The notes under the pieces are model-generated. The model ran no database searches and was not told the origin of the DNA. It was given only the letters and a program-made list of their open reading frames with translations. A stretch of 33,271 bases of DNA, from positions 1 to 33,271 of the forward strand of contig LGFL01000012.1 in the NCBI GenBank assembly GCA_001508855.1. Direction: 5' to 3'. The translations under genes were made by a program, and so were the position numbers. Positions 22,508 through 29,765 of the stretch are shown here, piece after piece (position 1 is the stretch's first letter; every line of letters starts with the position of its first letter). The stretch comes from Thermoanaerobacterales bacterium 50_218 (GTDB taxonomy: Bacteria; Bacillota; DSM-12270; Thermacetogeniales; Thermacetogeniaceae).

Positions 22508-23026
22508 ATGGAGCAATTGATCACTATCGGTGAAGTGGTTACTTCTCACGGCTGTCGTGGGGAGATGAAGGTTCATCCGTTCACCGATTTTCCCCGGCGT
22601 TTTCTCCAAATGAAGGAGGTTTTTCTGCGACTCCCAGGTGGTGCTCTTGTGAAAAAGAAAGTTCAAAGAGCAAGGCTCCACAGGGATCGAGTGATTCTGA
22701 AGCTTGAAGGTATTGATGCCCCGGAGGAAGTTAGGAAAATCCGGGGTGCTTTGCTTCAGGTGACTTCAGAAGAGCTATGGCCACTTCCAGAGGGACACTA
22801 CTACATCTTTCAGATCGTAGGTCTCTCGGTTTATACAGAGACTGGAGATTATCTTGGGAAGGTTTCCGATGTCCTGACAACTGGAAGTAATGATGTCTAT
22901 GTGGTCAAGCGCCCAGAAGGAAAAAAAGATTGTCTGGTTCCAGCGATTAAAGATGTCGTGAAAAAAATTGATCTGGAAAACCAGGTAATGGTAATTCACC
23001 CATTACCGGGTCTGATCGATGAGTAA
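22508..23026 (+). CDS. rimM: ribosome maturation factor RimM
   Basis: This 172-residue protein has the RimM N-terminal domain (ITIGEVVTSHGCRGEMKVHP) and the C-terminal PRC barrel (YYIFQIVGLSVYTETGDYLG, VPAIKDVVKKID). It binds S19 and assists 30S head assembly. I chose the ATG at 22508 with a G-rich site at 22494-22502. It is 16 bases after khpA. Confidence 0.96.
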   Translation: MEQLITIGEVVTSHGCRGEMKVHPFTDFPRRFLQMKEVFLRLPGGALVKKKVQRARLHRDRVILKLEGIDAPEEVRKIRGALLQVTSEELWPLPEGHYYIFQIVGLSVYTETGDYLGKVSDVLTTGSNDVYVVKRPEGKKDCLVPAIKDVVKKIDLENQVMVIHPLPGLIDE

Positions 23027-23064
23027 TAAGAAGGGGATTATTTTTTGAAGAGAGAGATTCTTCG

Positions 23065-23817
23065 ATGATCATTAAGATTCTCACTATTTTTCCAGAGATG
23101 TTTACGGGGCCCTTCCAGACCAGTATTTTAAAGCGCGCTCAACAACGGGGTCTCTTGAGGATCGAGGTCATCAACATTAGGGACTATTCTCTAGACAAAC
23201 ACCGCAAAGTTGATGACTATCCATTTGGTGGCGGTGCGGGGATGGTTATCAAACCTGAACCGGTTTACAGGTGTCTGATGGCTAACAAGGAGAACCCCAA
23301 GGCACGGGTCATCCTGCTTACCCCCCAAGGTAAAACCTTTACTCAAAAAATTGCCCAGGAACTGGCACAGGAGCAGGAGGTCATTCTCATCTGTGGTCAC
23401 TACGAAGGTATCGATGAACGGGTAAAGCACTTTGTCGATGAAGAGATTTCTCTTGGTGACTTCGTTTTGACAGGTGGCGAAATCGCGGCAATGGCTGTAA
23501 CTGACTCTGTTGCCCGCTTAGTCCCTGGTGTTGTCGGGGATCAGGAATCCCTCAAAGAGGAATCCTTCAGTTTGGGTTTACTGGAATATCCCCAATACAC
23601 GAGGCCGCGCCGATTTTTAGAGTGGGAAGTCCCACAGGTCCTTCTCAGTGGGGACCACCAGGCTATTGCCAGGTGGCGAAGGGCGCAGGCTGTTCAACGC
23701 ACTTTTTTCCGGCGCCCTGACCTGCTGCGGGGTTTTGAATGGAGTGACCAGGAGAGAAAAGCTATCGATGAAATCTTTCAAACTGAAGCCCCGGCCAATG
23801 ACGGTTCAAGCAGGTGA
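23065..23817 (+). CDS. trmD: tRNA (guanine-37-N1)-methyltransferase
   Basis: This 250-residue SPOUT enzyme starts MIIKILTIFPEMFTGPF and has the knot motifs LICGHYEGIDERV and EISLGDFVLTGGEIAAM, with DDYPFGGGAGMV near residue 50. TrmD makes m1G37 in tRNA to prevent frameshifts. The ribosome site before ATG 23065 is weak (GAGAGAG at some distance). The tail VRRPDLL-type region RRPDLLRGFEWSDQE is normal. Confidence 0.97.
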   Translation: MIIKILTIFPEMFTGPFQTSILKRAQQRGLLRIEVINIRDYSLDKHRKVDDYPFGGGAGMVIKPEPVYRCLMANKENPKARVILLTPQGKTFTQKIAQELAQEQEVILICGHYEGIDERVKHFVDEEISLGDFVLTGGEIAAMAVTDSVARLVPGVVGDQESLKEESFSLGLLEYPQYTRPRRFLEWEVPQVLLSGDHQAIARWRRAQAVQRTFFRRPDLLRGFEWSDQERKAIDEIFQTEAPANDGSSR

Positions 23818-23913
23818 CTGAAAAGCAGATCGCCGCAAGCTCCACCCTTCAAGGAATGTTGAAAATTCCGCTCTGACAATATCTCAGCGGGGTGACACTC
23901 AAGAAAACTGCTG

Positions 23914-23942
23914 TTGTGAGTTGGTATCCTGTGTGCTATAAT
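23914..23942 (+). promoter_or_regulatory. sigma-A promoter of rplS
   Basis: TTGTGA (23914-23919) and TATAAT (23937-23942) are 17 bases apart. Transcription from about 23949 gives a 39-base leader before rplS, so this gene has its own promoter in addition to read-through from trmD. The preceding gap (23818-23913) has two small hairpins without T-runs. Confidence 0.8.
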
Positions 23943-23955
23943 TATCGTCAGTGTT

Positions 23956-23979
23956 GACCTTAACCAGGAAAAGGAGGTC
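23956..23979 (+). promoter_or_regulatory. leader hairpin overlapping the rplS ribosome site
   Basis: GACCT (23956-23960) can pair with AGGTC (23975-23979), which overlaps the rplS Shine-Dalgarno AAGGAGG (23972-23977 region). This resembles the position of the short L19 leader motif proposed in Firmicutes, where L19 may regulate its own gene. With only five pairs it is tentative. Confidence 0.3.
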
Positions 23980-23987
23980 TGATTTTC

Positions 23988-24329
23988 ATGGACCTGATCA
24001 GGGTAGCTGAACAGGACTATTTGAAAAAAGATATTCCCCCGTTCCGACCTGGAGATACGGTAAGAGTGCATGTTAAGGTTGTCGAGGGAGGCCGGGAGAG
24101 AACCCAGGTCTTTGAAGGAACTGTTATCAGGAGACGGGGAACCGGTCTTGGGGAAACCTTCACTGTGAGGCGGATCTCCTATGGAGTTGGAGTAGAAAGG
24201 ACATTTCCCTTACATTCTCCCCGTGTCGAGAAGATCGAAGTTGTTCGCCGGGGAAGAGTACGACGGGCAAGACTTTACTACCTCCGCGAAAGGGTCGGCA
24301 AAGCCGCCCGAATTCAGGAACGGAAGTAG
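23988..24329 (+). CDS. rplS: 50S ribosomal protein L19
   Basis: This 113-residue protein has [40 protein letters not shown] and the C-terminal [18 protein letters not shown], the L19 signatures. It lies at the 30S-50S interface. The ATG at 23988 follows AAGGAGG. lepB starts 9 bases downstream. Confidence 0.98.
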   Translation: MDLIRVAEQDYLKKDIPPFRPGDTVRVHVKVVEGGRERTQVFEGTVIRRRGTGLGETFTVRRISYGVGVERTFPLHSPRVEKIEVVRRGRVRRARLYYLRERVGKAARIQERK

Positions 24330-24338
24330 GGGAAGAAC

Positions 24339-24857
24339 TTGACACAGGAGAAACTCCCTTTTTGGAGGGAAATCCTGGAGTCGGTTGTCCTGGCGGTTAT
24401 CCTTACTGTGGTGATCCGGCTCTGGCTGTTCGAGCCTTTTTATATCCCAACACCTTCAATGGAACCCACCTTGTATCCTCATGACCGCATTCTGGTGAAC
24501 AAGCTTTCTTATCGTTTGCACCCGCCGGAACGAGGGGATGTGGTTGTTTTCCAATTTCCCCTTGATCCCCGGCGTGATTTCATTAAAAGGGTGATTGCTT
24601 TTGAAGGAGAAACTGTGGAAATCCGCCAGGGATATGTTTACATTAATGGCCGTCGTTTGGAGGAGCCTTACATCGCCGAAGCAGCAGTGGCTGATTTTGG
24701 ACCTGTGAAGGTCCCTGAGGACCACTTGTTTGTGATGGGTGATAACAGAAACAATAGTGAGGACAGCCGGGTTTGGGGGCCTTTGCACGAGAAGTTCTTG
24801 ATCGGGAAAGCCTTTTTGATCTACTGGCCTCCTCACCGGGTGGGGCTGATCAAATGA
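24339..24857 (+). CDS. lepB: type I signal peptidase
   Basis: This 172-residue membrane enzyme has one N-terminal helix (about 12-30), catalytic Ser40 in PTPSMEPTL and general-base Lys83 in RRDFIKRVIA, plus MGDNRNNSEDSR. It removes signal peptides of secreted proteins on the outer face of the membrane. The short SipS-like form is typical of Gram-positives. The TTG start at 24339 has GGGGAAGAA upstream. Its stop overlaps the rbgA start (ATGA). Confidence 0.97.
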   Translation: MTQEKLPFWREILESVVLAVILTVVIRLWLFEPFYIPTPSMEPTLYPHDRILVNKLSYRLHPPERGDVVVFQFPLDPRRDFIKRVIAFEGETVEIRQGYVYINGRRLEEPYIAEAAVADFGPVKVPEDHLFVMGDNRNNSEDSRVWGPLHEKFLIGKAFLIYWPPHRVGLIK

Positions 24858-25648
24858 AAAGGCTTTGCCAGTATATCAAGGTTGTTGACTTGGTTTTCGA
24901 AGTAGTCGATGCCCGCTGTCCCTTAAGCTCTCGCAGCCCTCAGATTGAGCAACTAGCACCAGGAAAGAGTCGTCTTCTCGTTCTCAATAAAGCGGATCTT
25001 GCTGATCCGTCAGTGACAGAAAAGTGGCTCTCTTTTTTTCGACAAGCAGGGGAAAAGGCGCTTGCAGTCGATTCTCGAGAAGGAAAGGGGTTCCGCAGGC
25101 TCTCCTTCCTTCTTGAGAATTTTTCCAAGGAAGTAAATGAGAAGCTGAGGAAAAAGGGAAGAAAACCTCGTGAACTCAGGGCTGCGGTTGTAGGGGTTCC
25201 CAATGTTGGCAAATCCACCTTCATTAACAGATTGATTGGGAGAAGGATTGCTTCTGTGGGAAACAGACCGGGGATTACCAAGGGCCCGCAGTGGATCCGG
25301 GTAGGGAAAGTTTTTCTTCTTGACACCCCGGGAATGCTTCCACCACGGTTGGAGAGTGAAGGAGTAATTTTCAAACTGGCAGCAGTTGGGGTGTTGAAAA
25401 TGGAGAATTACGATGTTATGGAAGTGGCGAACAGACTTTTGCAACTCCTTGAGGGTTTTTATCCTGGAGTTGTCGGGAATTACTTCGGAATTACCCCGGG
25501 GGACGATCTTTTTCTGGAACAACTCGCCCTCAAGAAAAAATTTCTCCTTCCTGATGGTGTGCCTGACCAGGACCGGGCCGCTAGGTTTTTGCTCGAACTC
25601 TTTCAGGAAGGGAGATTAGGCGCTTTGACACTGGAAAGACCTTGTTAA
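24854..25648 (+). CDS. rbgA: RbgA (YlqF) ribosome biogenesis GTPase, short N-terminus
   Basis: This 264-residue circularly permuted GTPase has the order G4 (LVLNKADLAD), G1 (GVPNVGKSTFINRL), G2/G3 (GITKGPQW, LLDTPGMLPP) and a C-terminal helical domain. RbgA matures the 50S subunit by helping L16 join. The ATG at 24854 overlaps the lepB stop with GGGTGGGG 8 bases upstream. With this start the protein lacks the family N-terminal WFPGHM-type motif; an in-frame stretch before it (SPGGADQ) only partly resembles it and lies in lepB. Either the gene uses an earlier start inside lepB or the motif has been lost. Confidence 0.92.
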   Translation: MKRLCQYIKVVDLVFEVVDARCPLSSRSPQIEQLAPGKSRLLVLNKADLADPSVTEKWLSFFRQAGEKALAVDSREGKGFRRLSFLLENFSKEVNEKLRKKGRKPRELRAAVVGVPNVGKSTFINRLIGRRIASVGNRPGITKGPQWIRVGKVFLLDTPGMLPPRLESEGVIFKLAAVGVLKMENYDVMEVANRLLQLLEGFYPGVVGNYFGITPGDDLFLEQLALKKKFLLPDGVPDQDRAARFLLELFQEGRLGALTLERPC

Positions 25649-25649
25649 G

Positions 25650-25675
25650 AAAACCCTCAAAGAAGGGTTTTTTAA
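25650..25675 (+). terminator. terminator of the ffh-rbgA operon
   Basis: AAAACCCT (25650-25657) pairs with AGGGTTTT (25664-25671) across a six-base loop, continuing into TT and an AT-rich tract. It is a compact terminator just after rbgA. Confidence 0.8.
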
Positions 25676-25738
25676 TTTTAGGGAGAAGTGAAATTCAGCA
25701 GGAAAAATAAGTTCCAGAGTTGGTCTGTGTGATAAAAA

Positions 25739-26395
25739 ATGCGAACGATAAAATTAGATGAGAAAGAGTGGTTGCGCCTGATAAAACTTCATTTTTTTGA
25801 GCAGGTTCTTTGGAGGGGTGGGGCAGACTTAGTTGCAGGTGTTGATGAAGCTGGGCGGGGTCCCCTTGCTGGCCCCGTTGTTGCTGCTGTGGTTGTTCTT
25901 GATCAGGAACTACTGATCCCCGGTCTCAATGACAGTAAAAAGGTAAACCCAGGGAAAAGAGATCTTTTAGCCCAGGAAATCAAGATGAAAGCTGTGGATT
26001 GGGCAGTAGGGATCGTGTCTCCACGGGACATTGAGGAGTTTAATATTCAAGAAGCCACCTACCAGGCAGTGAGGAAAGCATTAAAACAGCTTTCCGTTGT
26101 CCCTGATCATCTTCTTGTTGACGGGTGGGCGATACCGGGATTAGAGGTGCCTCAGACGCCTTTAGTGAAAGGGGATTGCAGGAGTGCAGCCATCGCTGCA
26201 GCCTCTCTTCTGGCCAAAACAACGAGGGATGAGTTGATGAAGTTTTATGCCAGGTTCTATCCAGAGTATGGTTTTGAAAAACACAAGGGTTACCCCACAA
26301 AGGAACACCTTAAGGCCCTGCAACGTCACGGTCCCTGTCCTCTCCACCGCCGCAACTTCCGTGGAGTCCTCGGTAGTTCGGGGGTAGAGCGGTGA
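25739..26395 (+). CDS. rnhB: ribonuclease HII
   Basis: This 218-residue enzyme has VDEAGRGPLAGPVVAA with the first catalytic Asp and Glu, LLVDGWAIPGL with another Asp, and the IAAASLLAKTTRD motif. It cuts RNA-DNA hybrids and single ribonucleotides. There is no clear Shine-Dalgarno before the ATG at 25739. Its stop overlaps the next start (GTGA). The residue after the VDG motif (Trp) is unusual, where Asn is common, but the catalytic set is intact. Confidence 0.96.
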   Translation: MRTIKLDEKEWLRLIKLHFFEQVLWRGGADLVAGVDEAGRGPLAGPVVAAVVVLDQELLIPGLNDSKKVNPGKRDLLAQEIKMKAVDWAVGIVSPRDIEEFNIQEATYQAVRKALKQLSVVPDHLLVDGWAIPGLEVPQTPLVKGDCRSAAIAAASLLAKTTRDELMKFYARFYPEYGFEKHKGYPTKEHLKALQRHGPCPLHRRNFRGVLGSSGVER

Positions 26396-27540
26396 AGATG
26401 TTTTTGAGGCCCATTTTTTCCTCGAGAGCGGATACCGGTGTCGGGAGTAGTACCCAGGAAGACCTCTTGCACATTAGGGTGCTCCAGGTTGCAGGAAATA
26501 AAGCTATCGTATCGGTCCAGGGCCTGCTTCAGGAAGTGCGCACCGATGTTGAACTGAGACCTGGTCAGGCTTTCTACGTTCGCCAGGAGCAGGGCAAAGG
26601 TGAAGTATTGTGGCGAATCGTCAAAGAAGTCGAGGGGCTGGAATTCTTGTCCCCGGCTTCGGTTCTGCAAAACCTGGGAATTACAGAAAGCCCAGAGAAT
26701 TTGGCAATTCTGGCGGCGCTTCACGATGCTGGTTTGGCCCTTTCCAAGGAAAACTTTTTCCTTGTAAAGCGCTATCTGGCTCAGTTGGGCTCATTTAATT
26801 CGGTAAATCTCTTAGTTTCCCTGACCCTGGCGAGATTGGGGGCTGGCTTTCAGCCTTTTTTGCTGAAGGCCTTATTAGAATTTTTTCAGAAGAAGTTCTC
26901 AGAAAAGCTGCCTCCGGACAAAGCGATCTCTCAGGAAAGCCTTTTGGAAAGATTCGTTGTGCAATTGCAGTCTTCAACAGAACGACTGCGAAATATTCTT
27001 CTGGCTCTTTACCATTACCTTTCTGGAAAATCTGGTGAATCCGGAGAATCTGAGGTTCTTTCAAGGGTTTTCCGTGAAGGATTTCTGAGCCGAGACTTGG
27101 AGTTGCTTGGAGGCCAGATTTTCGCCTGGGCGTATTGCCAGGAACAAGAAGAACTTTTTTACTTTATCCCGTTTTTTGTGTTTGCTGAACATGGTTCTGG
27201 TCATCGGGGAGAGGTTTATCTCTATCCCCCCAGAAAGGGAAAGGAAAAAGATTATTGGAAGCTGGTGTTGGTTTTAGAGACGGGTAATCTTGGCTGGATC
27301 CAGGTGGAACTGGTGATGAGAGGCTCTCTCATCGAAGGTAAGGTTGTTGTTGAAGAAGAAGAGACAAGGTCGCTTTTTGAGGAACACCTCCCGGAACTTT
27401 TACAGTCTTTTCAGGGCACAGGTATCCAGTTCAACTGGCTGGGTTGTGCTCTCGGGAAGGTCAGGAAATTGGCGGTTCAGCCACCTGGAGAAGTTGTTGC
27501 TGGTTTTCGGAAATATCCCCGCGTCAACCTGTTGGTTTGA
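26392..27540 (+). CDS. FliK-like protein (YlqG position)
   Basis: This 382-residue protein has no clear enzyme motif. Its C-terminal third (about 295-365), with GNLGWIQVELVMRGSLIEGK and FEEHLPELLQSF, resembles the FliK hook-length control C-terminal domain, which has an LG-x-v-x-v-x-L strand and an L-x-x-x-L-P-x-L helix. The middle (about 100-220) is helical. In Bacillus the gene between rnhB and the FlhB-like ylqH is ylqG, which matches this position. It starts with GTG overlapping rnhB and ends 9 bases before the FlhB-like gene. A role with that protein in secretion-type switching is inferred; it could be an unrelated protein with a similar tail. Confidence 0.65.
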   Translation: MKMFLRPIFSSRADTGVGSSTQEDLLHIRVLQVAGNKAIVSVQGLLQEVRTDVELRPGQAFYVRQEQGKGEVLWRIVKEVEGLEFLSPASVLQNLGITESPENLAILAALHDAGLALSKENFFLVKRYLAQLGSFNSVNLLVSLTLARLGAGFQPFLLKALLEFFQKKFSEKLPPDKAISQESLLERFVVQLQSSTERLRNILLALYHYLSGKSGESGESEVLSRVFREGFLSRDLELLGGQIFAWAYCQEQEELFYFIPFFVFAEHGSGHRGEVYLYPPRKGKEKDYWKLVLVLETGNLGWIQVELVMRGSLIEGKVVVEEEETRSLFEEHLPELLQSFQGTGIQFNWLGCALGKVRKLAVQPPGEVVAGFRKYPRVNLLV

Positions 27541-27549
27541 GGTGAGTTG

Positions 27550-27837
27550 ATGGAAAGGGACGATCGTGGTTATCAGAAGCTTGCCGTTGCCCTGAGATAC
27601 CGGCAGAACGAAGATAATGCCCCTCGAGTCGTTGCTACGGGCAGAGGTGAGCTTGCCTGGCGCATCATCAGAGAAGCAGAAAAACACGGGATTCCTCTGT
27701 ACGAAGACCCTCAACTGGTTACTCTCCTTTCCAAACTTCCTCTTGGTACAGAGATTCCTCCGGAGCTTTATGAAGCTGTCGCCAAGGTTCTTGCTTTTGT
27801 TTACACTCTTGACCTTCGAAAATCTCGACCGGAGTGA
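27550..27837 (+). CDS. orphan FlhB C-terminal domain protein (YlqH-like)
   Basis: This 95-residue protein matches the cytoplasmic C-terminal domain of FlhB/YscU: LAVALRY, then APRVVATGRGELAWRIIREA and HGIPLYEDPQLVTLL. FlhB cleaves itself at NPTH just before the AVALRY strand; here that position reads GYQK, and there is no membrane part, so the protein is equivalent to the fragment left after cleavage. B. subtilis has the same orphan (ylqH). It follows the FliK-like gene, and FliK acts on this FlhB domain in flagella. I chose ATG 27550 with GAGGTGA upstream. Confidence 0.88.
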   Translation: MERDDRGYQKLAVALRYRQNEDNAPRVVATGRGELAWRIIREAEKHGIPLYEDPQLVTLLSKLPLGTEIPPELYEAVAKVLAFVYTLDLRKSRPE

Positions 27838-27850
27838 GGTAATCGGCAGA

Positions 27851-28207
27851 GTGGCTACGAATCGTCAGATTGGAGAAAAAGGAGAGCAATTGGCCCTTTC
27901 TTTTCTTTCTTCCCAGGGCTACTTGCTCCTTGAGAGGAATTTTCGCTGCAGGCTTGGGGAAATCGACCTGATTATGAAGGACGGAAAAACCGTTGTTTTT
28001 GTAGAGGTCAAATCGAGGTCGAGCAGAAACTGGGGGCTACCTCAAGAAGCGGTTCACCCGAGAAAGCAGGCTAAGATCAGGAGAGTCGCCCAATACTACC
28101 TACTCCTGAAGAAGATCTCCGAGGTGCCTGTCAGATTTGATGTGGTGGCAGTAGATTTTTTTGAGCGAGGAAGGCCTGTTGTTAACCACCTGAAAGGAGT
28201 TTTCTGA
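27851..28207 (+). CDS. YraN/UPF0102 family, endonuclease-like
   Basis: This 118-residue protein has the PD-ExK nuclease core: GEIDLIMKDG (Asp39) and VVFVEVKSRSS (Glu52, Lys54), after the family start RQIGEKGEQLALSFL. The family is widespread, often next to rnhB, and its function is unproven. I chose the GTG at 27851, 13 bases after the FlhB-like gene. In-frame upstream sequence belongs to that gene in another frame. Confidence 0.93.
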   Translation: MATNRQIGEKGEQLALSFLSSQGYLLLERNFRCRLGEIDLIMKDGKTVVFVEVKSRSSRNWGLPQEAVHPRKQAKIRRVAQYYLLLKKISEVPVRFDVVAVDFFERGRPVVNHLKGVF

Positions 28208-28232
28208 GTCGCTGGAAGAAAAAGAATGGTGT

Positions 28233-28260
28233 ATACACGGCCGGAGTCTGTGTATTTTTT
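28233..28260 (+). terminator. terminator after yraN
   Basis: ATACAC (28233-28238) pairs with GTGTAT (28250-28255) and is followed by six T. It ends the rnhB-yraN transcript. Confidence 0.75.
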
Positions 28261-28273
28261 CGAGACCTTGTGC

Positions 28274-28279
28274 TAAAAT
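28274..28279 (+). promoter_or_regulatory. possible -10 box for glcD
   Basis: TAAAAT at 28274-28279 lies between the yraN terminator and the leader hairpins. No good -35 box is seen at 17 bases, so the promoter is doubtful. Confidence 0.3.
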
Positions 28280-28300
28280 GGGTGTGGTTGTTTTCTTGTG

Positions 28301-28371
28301 ACCTCCGTTTTCCGGAGGTTTTCCGCATTCTTGCGGATGCCTTTCCTCTTTTCTAAAATCTTCCGGGAGGT
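28301..28371 (+). promoter_or_regulatory. structured leader of glcD with possible anti-Shine-Dalgarno
   Basis: Two hairpins lie in tandem: ACCTCCG (28301-28307) with CGGAGGT (28313-28319), and TCCGCA (28322-28327) with TGCGGA (28332-28337). The same ACCTCC could pair instead with GGAGGT (28366-28371), the glcD ribosome site. The two pairings exclude each other, so the leader could switch translation. The first hairpin followed by TTT could also act as a weak terminator. Confidence 0.4.
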
Positions 28372-28377
28372 TTGGTG

Positions 28378-29757
28378 ATGTTACAGTCTTCAGTAATCGA
28401 GGAAATCAAAAGAATCGTGGGAAAGGAGCACGTTTACACATCTCTTGAGGAAAGAATATGCTACGGTTATGACAGCACACCTGAAGCCTTTTTCCCCGAT
28501 CTTGTTGTGCGACCGGCAACTACTGAAGAAATCCAAAAAATAGTCAAATTGGCTAACCACCATTTGTTCCCGATTATTCCCAGAGGTGCAGGGACTGGGT
28601 TGAGCGGTGGTTCTGTTCCCGTCAAAGGTGGTGTTGTTCTCGACTTAACGCGCATGAATAAGATTCTGGAAATAGATGAAGAGAACCTGGTTGCCGTCGT
28701 CGAGCCTGGAGTGATTACTTATGAGTTGCAGCAGGAAGTGGAAAAGCGAGGACTCTTTTACCCCCCGGACCCGGCAAGTTTGAAGACATCGACTATTGGA
28801 GGAAATGTTGCTGAGTGTGCCGGGGGCCCGCGCGCCTTTAAATATGGGGTCACGAGAGATTATGTGCTCGGGTTGGAAGTGGTTACCCCGACCGGGGAGC
28901 TTCTGAAGGTGGGAGGTAAAACCGTCAAAAGTGTTACCGGATATGACCTCATCCGCCTTTACACCGGTTCTGAAGGCACACTTGGCATTATAACCAAGAT
29001 CATTTTGCGTCTTCTGCCCAAGCCCGAGGCTAAAAAAACATTGATGGCGGTTTACCCCAGTCTCGATGACGCTGCTCACACCGTCACCATGATCATCAAA
29101 AAAGGAATTATTCCTGCTACTCTTGAGTTGATGGACGACCTTACGATCAGGTGTGTGGAAAATTACCTCCATATGGGACTCCCCCTTGATGCGGAAGCAA
29201 TTCTTATTATGGAAGTTGATGGTCCTGCTGAACTTGTAGAGAAACAAGCGGTGCAAGTTGCCGAACTCTGCCGCGAAAACGGGGCACGTGAGGTGAAAAT
29301 CGCCGCGGATGAAAAGGATCGCGATGAGATCTGGAGAGCCCGTCGGGCTGTTTCTGCTGCTGTCGTCCAGATTAAGCCCACTAAGATAAGCGAAGATATT
29401 GCGGTTCCCCGCAGCCAGATCCCCAAAATGGTGAGACGACTGAAGGAAATTGCCGCCAGGTATGACCTCAATCTGGTCATTTTTGGTCATGCTGGTGATG
29501 GTAATCTGCATCCTAACATTCTCTGCGACCAGAACGATGCCGAGGAAATGGAAAGGGTTAGGAAGGCAATAGCAGAGTTGTTTAAAGCAGCGGTAGAACT
29601 TGGTGGGACCCTAACCGGGGAACACGGAATCGGCACGATGAAGGCTCCTTACCTGAAGTACGAAACAGGAGATGTCGGCTATCAGGTGATGAAGGCGATC
29701 AAGAAGGCCCTTGATCCTAACAACATCCTTAATCCTGGAAAAATCTTTTTGGAGTGA
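28378..29757 (+). CDS. glcD: FAD-linked glycolate/D-lactate oxidase subunit GlcD-type
   Basis: This 459-residue protein has the PCMH-type FAD-binding domain (IIPRGAGTGLSGGSVPV, DPASLKTSTIGGNVAECAGG, YTGSEGTLGIITKI) and a C-terminal oxidase domain with FGHAGDGNLHPNILC and GTLTGEHGIGTMK. Such subunits oxidise a 2-hydroxy acid, glycolate or D-lactate, and pass electrons to the iron-sulfur partner encoded next. I chose ATG 28378, 7 bases after GGGAGG; GTG 28375 and TTG 28372 are alternatives. Electron-transfer flavoprotein genes are not adjacent. Substrate cannot be settled from sequence. Confidence 0.93.
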   Translation: MLQSSVIEEIKRIVGKEHVYTSLEERICYGYDSTPEAFFPDLVVRPATTEEIQKIVKLANHHLFPIIPRGAGTGLSGGSVPVKGGVVLDLTRMNKILEIDEENLVAVVEPGVITYELQQEVEKRGLFYPPDPASLKTSTIGGNVAECAGGPRAFKYGVTRDYVLGLEVVTPTGELLKVGGKTVKSVTGYDLIRLYTGSEGTLGIITKIILRLLPKPEAKKTLMAVYPSLDDAAHTVTMIIKKGIIPATLELMDDLTIRCVENYLHMGLPLDAEAILIMEVDGPAELVEKQAVQVAELCRENGAREVKIAADEKDRDEIWRARRAVSAAVVQIKPTKISEDIAVPRSQIPKMVRRLKEIAARYDLNLVIFGHAGDGNLHPNILCDQNDAEEMERVRKAIAELFKAAVELGGTLTGEHGIGTMKAPYLKYETGDVGYQVMKAIKKALDPNNILNPGKIFLE

Positions 29758-29765
29758 AGAGAACA

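Noticed and set aside
23818-23913. Possible terminators after trmD
   Set aside because: GGAAT/ATTCC and CCGCT/AGCGG hairpins exist but neither has a T-run, so I do not call a terminator.
24773-24853. Earlier TTG start for rbgA inside lepB
   Set aside because: It has no ribosome site and overlaps the conserved end of lepB; kept only as an alternative because of the missing N-terminal motif.
28645-29511. 288-codon minus-strand frame inside glcD
   Set aside because: It is antisense to a clearly conserved FAD-binding protein and has no recognisable domain.
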